NCBI RefSeq assembly: GCF_029931775.1
Contig: NC_079312.1
Coordinates: 15,011,821 to 15,075,820, forward strand
Origin: Euleptes europaea
Taxonomy: Eukaryota > Chordata > Lepidosauria > Squamata > Sphaerodactylidae
Direction: 5' to 3'
DNA length: 64,000 nt
In this document: positions 31,573 through 43,700 of the stretch, piece by piece
Numbering within the stretch: the stretch's first letter is position 1
Layout of the letters: each line of letters opens with the position of its first letter
Made by a program: the position numbers and the translations under genes
Notes under the pieces: model-generated
Told to the model about the DNA's origin: nothing
Database searches by the model: none
What the model saw: only the letters and a program-made list of their open reading frames with translations

Positions 31573-33445
31573 CAACCAGTTCCCTGCCATGCCCTTCATA
31601 AGCGTCTGAAGGGGACGCAGGGCCTGCCTCCACCCAACAGGCAGCACGTTTCTGCCGGCCTTGCTCCAGGACTTGGCTTCTCCACCAGCTCCTGTCTGCT
31701 GAGCTCTCTCCCAGGCTCAGCGTTGCCCCGTCAGCTTGCTCCATCCCTAGGGTTTGCAAACCTCCAGGTAATACTCAAAAGCCTGTGCCATGGGCTTGAG
31801 CAATAAATAAAGCCTGAACATGTGATTTCCTTATGAATCCATATGAGTAAAAGCATTTTGAGGCTTCTCTGAATAGAACTGATGCAGTAAAGTGGAGTAA
31901 AGTTCATGCTGACTAAAGCACGGCTACAAGGTTAAAATATGTAATGCTGCTCACTTGATGACTGAGTCTAGAAAATATCGGCATTGCTTATCCAGGGTGT
32001 TCTTCTTGGCATTAATGAGAAGGTCATCTCTGCCTGGGGATTTTTGGTCTCTCTGATAGATACAGAGTAAAGAGGACATAAGCATTACAACAGATGGTGA
32101 CCTTGCACTTGTGAACTTGGTGACTTAATGCCACATACATAGTAAAGCTTTCTCCACAGACCAAATGGAAGTGACAAGGCCACTATCAAGAGTGACCAAT
32201 TCAGCCACCCTGGACAGAAGCTTCTGGCCTCTCAGCTTAGTTCAGATAACCACTGCTCTGAGAGAATAAAAGGAAGCATCAAACAGCCAGAAGGCACAGG
32301 GTTGATGGAAGTTGGCTTATGCTAACTGACCTCACTCTCCCAAACATCTGCAAAGATGTAAAACTAAGCCTTCCTTGTCTCTTGCGTGAGACACAAGAAA
32401 TTAGTTACAGAGAGGGCAGCAAGTCTGTCTGGCCATAACTCATTTCTATTATTTCATTCTATTATTTCATATCCTGCGTGATATGGAACTATACCATTTC
32501 ACAAGTTCTGTGTAAGAATGGGAAAGACTCTCCTTAAGAGAGATTCATTTCAAAATAACCTGCTAAGGCTGGATATCTGAAATGATTGCTGGGAGACTAT
32601 TCCATATAATGGAGGCTCTTAGTATTCCTACCAATTATACTGTGGGGTCTAAGAGTATTGGATCAGTTCCATATTTGGAAACACTGACATCTCATTAATT
32701 CTAGCAGGAGTTGATGGGTTCTCACTGAATGATCTAAATAGTCTGACTTGACTTTCCTTGAGAAATATGGAAGTTGTGAAACCCAAGTTACAGAACTGGT
32801 TCCTCCAGTTCTCAGAACCAGAAACAGGATTCTTAGATGCTCTTAGAGATTTCTCTAAGCAACCAGAGAACTCTCTCAGGGTAAAGAGTCAGAGGTTTCC
32901 CCAACATAAAAGGGGAAGCTTCTACACTCAGAATAAGAGGCCAGAGATGTTCCTGGGGGAAAAGGAGAATCTCTGTTCTCTGTAATAAAGCTTAAAGAAC
33001 ATATAAAGTAATGCTTACATACCACATATACAAAACCTGTTAGGCTTACTTGTGGAGACTCTTAGTCAAGCAAATATATTCCCTGAGATTGGCAAAACCA
33101 GAGAATAACTGAGTCTTCCATAAGAATATTAATATAGCCTTAAGCTTACACATAATGAATTATATATCACATAAGCTCTGCATTGCTGACTGTTATGATC
33201 AGAAGTCTATAAACATAAATATAGAATACAAAGCTTATAATATCTTATCCTCTGCACACAACATTGGATAGGTTAACACATACTGAAATATATAAATATC
33301 TTAAACATGAGTTAGGACCTTTACAAATCTAAGGTAAGCATGAGTTGGAGAGATTTAGAAATAATATAAGGTTGTACTCAATTTACTACAACTTATGTTT
33401 TATATTTCAGGTACTCTGGATTAAGATGCTCTTAACTATAACAGG
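31573..33445. other. Intergenic A/T-rich DNA, no gene seen
   Basis: A fragment of the TAGGGTTGCC repeat head may start near 31749. The remainder has only short frames (for example 75 codons at 32758) without a recognisable family. Parts could be decayed retroelement, but I cannot show it. Confidence 0.4.
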
Positions 33446-33957
33446 TCTTGTCGAAGGCTTTCACGGTCAGAGTTCATTGGTTCTTGTAGGTTATCCGGGC
33501 TGTGTGACCGTGATCTTGGTATTTTCTTTCCTGACGTTTCACCAGCAGCTGTGGCAGGCATCTTCAGAGGAGTAACACTGAAGGACAGTGTCTCTCAGTG
33601 TCAAGTGTGTAGGAAGATATAGTCAGAAAGTGGTTGGGTTTGAGCTGAGTCATTGTCCTGCAAAAGTAATGTGCTAGTCATTGTCCTGTAAGTATCAAGA
33701 TAATGTGCTAATGACGGTGTGGTATGTTAATATGGAACCAATTGTATCCTGAAGTGATCTGTTAATGTGTGAAATCCAAAACTAATCTGCATGGCTATTG
33801 TGGACTGTAGTCTTTGTTAGTCTGGAGGTTTTCAGGACAGGAAGCCAAGCCTTATTCATTCTTAAACTCTCTTCTTTTCTGTTAAAGTTGTGCTGATGTT
33901 TATGAATTTCAATGGCTTCTCTGTGCTATCTGACAAAATAGTTGGTAGAGTTGTCCA
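33446..33957 (-). mobile_element. Penelope-like element, second copy of the 19.3 kb family, truncated
   Basis: On the minus strand it matches about 19645-20156: ACCAACTATTTTGTCAG, the 3' spacer and the arm AAACGTCAGGAAAGAAAAT through GAAAGCCTTCGACAAGA. It stops before the GIY-YIG domain and has no inverted left arm. Confidence 0.88.
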
Positions 33958-34262
33958 GAATATTAATTTAAACTTGCAGGGCCTCTTCTTCCTCTGCACG
34001 ATCTTCAGTTGTTCTCCTGTGCTTGAGAGGAATGGAGACTGGAGGCTGATTGGGGATGGGTCTATTCAGAGCTCTCCTTGACAAGAAGCCTGTTATTCTT
34101 TATGAAGTGAAATAAGTTAATGTTGCTTTCAGAAATGAGACACAAAGAAAAAAGGGAATGTTGGGAAACGAAAGGGAAAATGTCTCCCTTTTACTCCAGT
34201 CAGTTTTGGTGGTTGGGAGACCGGAGAGGCCTTATTGATGCTCATAGAGTGAAGAGACAGTT

Positions 34263-34780
34263 TTAAGAACAGACTTTGAGGTGGCCTTTTTCAAACACCC
34301 AAAAGAAGGGCAGGAGGGTCTCTCCACGGAAGGAGGCTCCAGAGAACTCATAGAGAAGGGCTCCTCGGTCAGCGTCGAAAAAGGCCACTCGGCCCCCAGC
34401 GTAGTTCAGGCAGACTCGGATCCTCTTGAGCTCCCCGGTCAGGGACAAGGGAGGGGTTTTGCCTTTTGTGGAAGCCATGTAGCAGCCCCCCGACTTCCCC
34501 ACCTCCCATATCTCTTCTTCAGGACTAAAGGTGAAGCGTCCCTTCCTCCTCACAGACTTTCTGGCAACCCCCATAGTCCAGCTATCTTCACTTCCCACAA
34601 GGACTTCCCAGAAATGGCGGCCTGCTGTGAATCCCTCACGGCCCAGCACAGCACCAAACTGGTCAAATCTCTCAGGATTGCAGGGCAGAGATTGACCTTT
34701 TTCTCCTGCTCTCATGCTTTTCCGATCCTCAGACAGGAGGAGATCCCGATGGGCTGTGTCTGGATCCAGAGTAACATTTG
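34263..34780 (-). CDS. TRIM exon 6, PRY-SPRY domain
   Basis: Acceptor CCCCAACAG precedes 34780; stop TAA at 34263-34265. PRY starts at [14 protein letters not shown] motifs [19 protein letters not shown] and LLPFFWVF are visible; [13 protein letters not shown] stands where LDYE-type sequence is common. The B30.2 domain is the substrate-recognition part of TRIM ligases. It ends a little short of some relatives, without a long tail. Confidence 0.93.
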
Positions 34781-37700
34781 CTGTTGGGGGTGGGGGGAAA
34801 ATGAGGAGACAAGAAGAGAAGCATTTTCAGTTGAGAGAATTCTCCCTCTGCCCTGTTCTGCATCCTTCTCCTGCTCCCACCTCTTCATAACCCTCTCCTG
34901 GATTCACAGACTCTCCTGCTTTCTCCTGACCTGCTGAAGGATAGAACAGCCTTCCCGTGAGCTTCCAGAGAAGGCAGATAAGATGCCTTTTCTAATGGCT
35001 GCTTTCTTCCTCCCTTAAGAGTCGTGGGAAAACTCAATTTCCCATGATTAACTGCAACGTGAAGTCATTGGGAACATTACTTTTCCCAAGATTCTTGAAG
35101 AAAGAGACAGACAGCTGGCCATTATTTTTACAAGTCTAAAATGTACGTAATACTTTTAAAATTCTCCCGGGGGGCATTTTTGGAGGTAGGGCCCCAAATT
35201 CATGGCATAGCTTGAAGGGACTCTCCTTGTACGACCCCCGAAGTTTGGTGAAGATTGGGTCAGGGCATCCAATTTTATGGGGTCTGGAAGGGGTCGCCCC
35301 TCCTCCATAGAGAATCATTGCGAAGTTTGCAATGATTCTTTATGGAGGAGAGGGGCGGCCCCTTCCACACACCATAAAATCAGACCCCCTGGCCCAACCT
35401 TCACCAAACTTTGGGGGTCGTGCAAGGAGAGTTCCTTCAAGCTATGATGTGAAATTGGGGACTCCAAAAAGGCTCCCCCCCAGGAACCTGGGGAAAGCCA
35501 AACCCTAAAAAGCTGAATTTATTTGGTTTTTCCCAGGAATTGCCTATTTGGTTTCGGCTTTCTCCCCAGGTTTGAGCATTTGGTAAACCTGAACCTGAAA
35601 TGTATGAAAATGGCTAATTTGTTTATTTTCGGTTCAGGTTTAACAATATGCACAAACCTAGTGATGGCCCATAGTTCTTCTCCCAAACATCAAACACAAA
35701 TTGTGTGTGAACTACTGGAAAACAGCACAAGGGTAGGCAGGACTTCTGCCTTTATATACTGCTATTCCACAAACACGGCTCTGTTTTAGTGTTGTGCACA
35801 TTGATAAACCCAAACTGAAAATAAACCCAAAATTAGCTGTTTCGGTAAATTTTGGGTTTAGGGTTTACTGCATGCCAAAATGTGGGGATAAAGCTGAAGC
35901 CGAATAGGCAATTCCCAAGAAAACCAAATACATATTTGGCTTTTCAGGTTCGGCTTTTTTTTTGTTGCTTGGAGTCATGGCTCTGTGCTTTCTCCCCCTT
36001 TTCTTTCTTTTTTTTTGGACTGGTTTTGTTAGGGCTCCATAGTTGGGGCCCTTTTGAGACAGGGTTATTTAAAAGATGGGGCTCACCCAGTCCCATCCGG
36101 ATATACCGTCCAACTAAAAGAGCCATCTTCAACAGCCACCCACCAGGCTTCTGAAGGAGATATCTTCAACAACGTGGATGAGTAATCTCCTTCAGACAGC
36201 CCCCGTGGTCAGTCAGTTCCAATAACACACACACACCCCATGAAAACCTGCTTTCCAAAAGAAGGGTGCCCTGAGCAGAGGCTTTGTTTCCCCACACTGT
36301 GACCATCTCTTGGAATCAGATTTTTCATGACCACAATAATGGACTGCTCACAGGTTGTCATTTGCCATCAAAAGGAATGTTTTCCATGCCTTATTTCTCT
36401 TGCATTTAAGCCTTTCCCTTCCATTTGGAAGCTAATTTGCATGCAAAGCAAGCCAGAAATGAAGGCGGACCCCAGACATTGAGGCATCAGCCTGGAATCG
36501 GCTCTTTCTGTCAGTCCTCGCAAAGCTGAACTTTTGAACCTGAAAACCGATGGACGGCTTGGCTTCCAAATGCCTGGAGGATGGGGGCAACCCGTGTGCA
36601 GGCCCATAAAATTGTTGACCATCGAAGGAGAGTCCCTTGCAGTCACGCCACAAATTTGGGGACTCTACCTCCAAAAATGCCCCCCAGGAGCTTTGAAAAA
36701 ACATCCCCATTGACTGTAACGGGCCCAAATTTTTTGGTAAACCCAAAAATAAGCCACATACCGAAACTTACCAGTATGGGTGTTCAGCTTATTTCATGTT
36801 TATCCAAAAAACCAGGCCAAAAAAACCCAAACCTGAACTTTACTGAAAAATTTTTTTTTGCACAACCCTACATTGTTTTTTAAACCCGTGGATCCAATAC
36901 ATAATTTATAGCACCTTGAAACTGTGGGAAATCTGAAAAGCAGGTAGGGAAATCTGCTGAGAGAAATGGGGTTCCCAACCTGGTCTGCGCCTCTCATGGG
37001 GAGGATTCTGAAAGACCCTCAAGGGCTGATGTCCAGCAACCCTTCTCTCCTCATTTCAATATGGCGGCAGGTAGGCGAAAGGGGGCATTTCATCCCCTCA
37101 GAGTCCACCTTCTCTTTCACCCTGACAGACCTTCTCCTCAGAACAAGAAGGAACTGAAGGTGACAGGGTGGGAGAGAGGTTGAGGAAAAACACAAGAGCA
37201 TCTAGTAATGTCATCTCTGGAAAAACACTCAGCAGAAGCACACAAATTGTAAGGTGAAACTTTTTAGTTAAGAAATAATTGAACGGCGTATGAAGAAAAA
37301 TTTAGGAGTGTGCTGGAAATGCCGGGAGACAGACAGTTCTTATTTTCATGTTTGGTGGACCTGCCCAAAGTTGCATTTGTATTGGAAGAAAATTCAAGGT
37401 GAAATACAAATAATGCTTAATCAAAAAATAAATCTATACCTGAAGTATTTCTTATTAAGTATAACACCACCTGATCTATCTGAGAAATTTAAAGACCTAT
37501 TCAAATATGCTACAGTGGCTGCGAGAGTTGTCCTGGCAAGAAGATGGAAACAAATTACCATACCTGATGTTGATGAATGGAAAGATAAGATGTTAGAGTA
37601 TGCAAACATGGCTAAAATGACTTTTCATGATGAACCTAACAGATATTGATTCTGTGGATTGCTTTTATGAAAAGCGGCAGTCATTTTATACCTATATATC

Positions 37701-40700
37701 TAATATATCTAATATCTATACTAAGCACTTTTTTAATCTTTTAGAACTTCAATAAGAAAGCAGAAAATGTAATCACTCATATGAAACTCTAAAATGTATT
37801 CGAAATATATATCAATGACCAAAAAGAATGTTTGTTTAATGCAGACGGATGTTTTACCCCTTTCCCTTTTTCCCTTTTGTACCTCATAAAATTTAATAAG
37901 ATTATTCATAAAAAAAGAAAAAATTACCTTTTTGCAGGTGAAGTCCAGAATCCAATGTGTCTGAGGAAGCAAAATAAATGAAAGTGAGCAGCAGACCCTC
38001 GTGCCCATAACAAACCTTGTGACAAAAACATATAGCCTCTATTTCTCTTGGGGAGGAAATGTGCCATGGTACAGCCCTACCTCATCACATCTTGAAAGCA
38101 AAGCATGGCTGATACTTGGATGGGAAACCAAAGAACGTTCTGCAGACTAAGGCAATGGCAAAGAAATCTCTGCTTTCCACTTGCCTTGAAATTGAAAACC
38201 TCTTTTTGGGGTAGTCATAAATTGGTTGTGATTTGATGGCACATGCGTACATATTTCTTCTGAGTTTCAGCTGAAAGGTTAAGTAGAACTTGGATACTAG
38301 TCATGATGCATGCCTATTCTCTCCAGGATCAGAGGAGCACGCCTATTATATTAGGTGCACTGGAACACAGGCAGGATAATACTGCTGCAGTCATCTTGCT
38401 TGTGGGCTTCCTACTGGCACCTGGTTGGCCATTATGTGAACAGACTGCTGGAATTGATGGACCTTCGTCTGATCCAACATGGCCTTTCTTATGTTCTGAT
38501 GTTCATTACCTTTCAATTGCTTCTTGGTGCCCTCCAAAAGGGAATTTAAATCCAAGAAGTCCCAGATGCGCCACTTCAGTGAAAGAGGAAAAGCCACTGG
38601 ATCTTCAAACACCTCCTTTTCTTCATACCTGGAGAAAATCATGTTCAAGGTACCATCCATCCAATTCAGAATTCCCCCCCAAGCAGGTCAGCAAAACTGG
38701 GGAAGGAATCTGCAGAAAGCCGAGAGACACCGGCTGAGGCTGAATGCAGAGCAAGATGGGAGGCTCTTCAGAGAGCAACGTCCACCTCACTGTCGCTCTC
38801 GACACCCCAAAGTCGCACAGCAGCTATGGGGAATGGATATTAAAAAATAAAACACAGCCTGTTTGAGTTCAGGCCACCACCACAGGGTGAAGAAAGACTC
38901 TTGTCTGCTCCTCAGCCATTTTCCTGTGCTGAAAACTGCACAGGAGGGGGAGATATTTCTCAGTTTTTGCTGCTCCAAGTGGACTATTCTGAGCATGTGA
39001 AGCAGGAAAAATGGGGAAGTAACGCCCCCTAGTAGGGGCGGTTTCAACATGAGAAATGTATGGAGTGGGAGGAAGGAGCCTTCTTCCCTGTGGTGGCATC
39101 CCGAGGCCAAATGGGCCCTGCTTTTTTTTTTTTAATAGCCTGTCTGGCTGAGGGGAACCCAGACCCAACTCTGATGCTGGACTAAATGGACCACTGGTCT
39201 CATTCAGCAGGCTCTACTTATGTTCTCAAGAGTGAAGCTGAGAGATGGTGGAAGGAAACGGGTCCCATAACATCACCATACCCAGAAGTGTTTTTACTTC
39301 CATCCCTTTTAATCATGTCGCCTGGTGGGAGGCGCAGAAACTTGGAGCCCAATAATGTCACATGACAATTCTTTTTCCTCTGAAGCTACCTGGGAAGACT
39401 TAAAGCAGAGGTGCGAATTTTCGGGTCGCCAGCTGCGTATTCCCCATCATGGGTTGCTCAGCATGGGCTGCTCAGAAGCCCTGTTGTTATTGCTTCCTGA
39501 TAGTGGGTTTCTTTGCCCCAATGGCTGATGTGGAAAAAAAGTCAAAAAGCACTTTTCCTCAGCCTTGATTGTGGGGCAAATTGCCAATATAGAAACAGCC
39601 AAAGACAAATTTTAGTAGGAGCAGCATATTTAAGTGTCATGTGGTTGCAGGAACACTGATGAAAACATAGCACACACACACGCCAACTCCTGCTTCCTCA
39701 TGTGTAGCCTCAACCTACCCTCCTTAACAAATGGAGCACATCGGATTTGGTTGGGTGGTCATACCTGTGTCCACTTCCAAAGTGCCCCATAGTCTACCCT
39801 GATGCCAACTAAAGCATTATTTGGGCCAAATAAAGTTTCTAAAGTGCCATTCTGTGGAATGAATGAAGCTGAGGAGACGCAAACCCTGATTTTCCTGGGG
39901 TAGTTTTTAAAATGTTACTTTCAAAGCAGCTGCCAACACAATAAAAAGATCTTCAATGTGTGATTGAAGGTAAGCTTCATCACCCATTTTGTGACTGGCA
40001 GCACCCATTTTGTGCCAGCTATTTTGTGGCTGTGTCCACCACACCAGGGTGGAATTCCAAAGGTGCCTGCTGCCTCAAACAGTTTGGGGACCCCTCTTCT
40101 AGAGATTTTTCAGCTAGGTGTCAAAACAGGACCCCCCCCATACTATTTCACTATTTCCTGTTGACGAGACTCTGTGTTTAAGCTGTTTGCCACTGACGGA
40201 TGGATGGGGGGGCCACGATCTTAATTACATTTGATTTGGCCCTCAGACATGACCCTGAAGGACCACGTTCTTCTCACGATACCCACACACACACACACAT
40301 CCAGTGTTAAGAAGGTTAATAAGAAAGATCCACTTACCTCTGCAAGGAGCTTCTGGCATCCTAAAGAAAAATGGCAGAGAGAGAGAGAGACAGAATAAAA
40401 ATTTCCTTCCTTCCACTTTCACACCTTCTCTCCCAACCCTACTCTTCTCCATCTTTGCACCCTGAGGGCAGGACTTGGATCCTGCATCTCTATCCATCCT
40501 CGGTAGTTGGGACAAGTTTAGAAGCCTCTCTCTACCTTATCCTGTCTGGAATGGAGTTCCTAACAATAAAGGACTCATATGAGTTTGCGAAGAGAAAAGA
40601 ATTTATGCAAGTTTGTTCTTAGCACAGCACACAGTCCAGGTGGGCGTTGCTGCACTTTTGCCTTTGGGCACTCTGCTAACTTTGGGGATCCAAAAATCCG

Positions 40701-43700
40701 ACTGTTGGTTGACACCAAAACACACTTTTCCTTCCGAGATGGAAGCCTCCTGGCCTCAGTCTATCCAGGAGGGGCAAGGGGTTGTGTGCGTTTGGGGAGC
40801 TGCATTTCCAGAGGTGGAGTTTCACAGCAACTGGCTGGAGATGTAACGGGGCAGAGGGGAAAGCAGCCCATGCGCAGAGATGAAAATTTACTAGTAACAG
40901 AAAAGGGCTCATGTCAGGCTCGCCCTTCCCCACTGTCTTGTCCCTATGGGCCCCCGCATTCCCCGCATGCCTCCTGCCCTCCCACCAGACTCAGAGTTAG
41001 CAGATGTTTTGGAGCCAGGCTTAGGGTTGCCAACCTCCAGGTACTGGAGAGAATGCTGAGTTCCTCCTTTCGCAAGAACAGATACGCTAACTGCCTTGGA
41101 CATGTTCTGATGAAGACAAAGGGTTGAAACAGGGCAAAAATTATCCGGACCCCTATAAAAAACACACCCCAGACTGGATTGTTCGAGAGACCCCAACCTT
41201 GCATCACAAGATAGTGCAACTAATAGCATACAGTTCCATGTATGCCCTCTTCTACACAAAATTGAACTTTTTACAACTTGAGATGGCAATAGCATCCTCA
41301 TCTGAAAGAGACGAGAGACAACAAGACCAGATGGCGATGATTGAACTTAAGATAAAAGAATCTTCGTTGCGTATACGTGGTTTGAAAGAAAAAGTGGAAA
41401 ATCGGGATTTACGTGGATATCTTTCAACTCTTCTGGCAGATTTTCTACAGGAAACTGAAGAAGTAACTGCTGGGATGATTGTGACAGCTTACAGAATCAA
41501 TTCTGCATATGCAACTAGAAATAAGGTACCTAGGGATTGCCTGCTTCAATTATTCTCAAGGAGTCATCGGGATCTGATACTAAACACACATTACAAGACT
41601 CCACTAAAAGTTGAAGATGAGCCTTTGAGAGTGATGAAAGAAATACCGGCAAGACTACTGAGGAAAAGGAAAGATTTTATGGAGATTGTTCAATGTTTAA
41701 GATTAAGTGGAATCCAATTCAGATGGGAATACCCACAGGGTATCTCCTTCACTTTCAAGGCAAAAAGGTTTAAGTATACAGAAGTGGACAAGGCGGAGCA
41801 GTTTCTAAGAAGATATGAGGCAGACTTGGTTAAACCTACTAAACCAAGCAAACAAGTTCCAACTAGAGAATCTCCAGAAGAAGAAAAGGCATCTGAAGCA
41901 GCTGGAGGTGTAGATTTGCCAATAGACTCCTCTGAGGACTCTCCAATTGATGACTGAAGACTAAAGAATGGGGGGAAGGGGGCAATAAGTGATATGGTTG
42001 TTTATGTTGAATGTGAAAAATTATGGGATCTAACTGATTTTTGATATGTTACAGGTTCTATCTTGGAACATTAATGGATTGAACTCTCCTAATAAAAGGA
42101 GGAAAATATTTCACCATCTACACAAAAGTAATGCTAACATTATTTGTTTACAGGAAACTCATATACTCCCAAAGGACATATTTAGATTGGAACATGTAAG
42201 GTTGGGTACACTCTTCACGACGTGTAATAATACTAAAAAGACTAATGGAATAGCTATGTACATACCTATCTCATTGGAGCCAAGAGTTGTTTATCAAGAT
42301 ACGGAGGGAAGAGTTTTGTTGGTTGAAATAACATCTGGATTACAGAAGATAATGCTTGTGGGAATATATGCTCCTAACATAAACCAAAAAATATTTTATG
42401 ATAAATTAGCAATATTACTAGCTGAATATGCTATAGAAAAAATGATTTGGATGGGGGATTTTAATGGTGTTAAACTACCTAAGATAGATAGATCTGGGAA
42501 AAAGAAAAAAGCGGCTAATGAAGGAAAATTGCCAGGGGTCTTTGATGCTCTTACTGATCAATGGAATATGTTTGATGTTTGGAGATTGGCACATGGAAAT
42601 AAGAAAGGTTATACTTTCTTTTCACAAAGACATCTAACATATTCCAGAATAGATATGTTGTGGCTTTCGAAAGGCCTAATAGAGAAATCAGAAGATCCAG
42701 AAATTTTACCCAGAGTTTTGTCAGATCACAATGCTGTTTCAGTTAAAATTCAATTGGGAAATAGAGGATAGAAACCCTGGAGAATTAATGATTTTCTTTT
42801 AAAAAATGCTAAAATAGTTGCTAAATTGAAGATGGAAATACAGAACTATTTTAAAGAAAATATAGATAAGGGTACTCGTCAAGATATAGTTTGGGATGCT
42901 GGTAAGGCAGTAATTAGAGGATTACTAATTCAACAAAATACAAGATGGTATAGGGAAAGGGAGAACAAGAGAAAATATGTATTAGATGAAATAAAACAAG
43001 GGGAAAGATATTTAAGTAGGTTGCAAGATAAAGCAAGTAAATATGAACAGCAGGTGAAGATTAGAAACTGGCAACAGCAATATGAATTTCTAATTGCAGA
43101 AGAAATTGAAAGAAAACTCATGTACAATAAACAAAGATTTTTTGAACATGCAAATAAGCCGGGAAAAATGTTAGCATGGCAACTTAAGCAGAAGGAGAAA
43201 AAAATACCAATAACTCAAATCAAAAGGAAGGGTAAGATTACAAGAATAAAAGAGGAGATACTTGAAACATTTGTAGAATTTTATACAAACTTATACAGTA
43301 AAAAGGTATCTTCAGAGGTAGAAATGGATATGTATCTTACCAAAGGAGTTTGGGGGAAAATAACACAAGAAAACAAAGATTTTCTGGATCTTCCAATAAC
43401 TAAAGAAGAGTTGGAAGAGGCAATAAAGAAAAGTAAATTAAATAAATCTCCCGGTCCAGATGGATTTAATGCATCCTATTATAAAATATTTAAAGATCAG
43501 TTAACCCCTTTTCTACTAGAAGTAATGAATTTAGGATTGAAAGAAGGGATTATCCCTCAGACTTGGAAACAGGCAAATATAGCATTAATACCAAAGGCAA
43601 ATTCTGATATATTAGAAGTTAAAAATTTTAGACCAATATCATTGTTAAATACTGATTATAAATTATTTGTAACAGTTTTAGCTACAAGATTAAAAAGAGT

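Noticed and set aside
34281-34937. A 218-codon plus-strand frame
   Set aside because: It is the antisense of the TRIM PRY-SPRY exon, whose minus-strand frame has clear domain motifs and matching splice phases.
40579-41127. Coding exon in a 182-codon plus-strand frame
   Set aside because: No recognisable domain, overlaps minus-strand frames of equal quality, lies inside TRIM introns 3/4 and runs into a MITE fragment.
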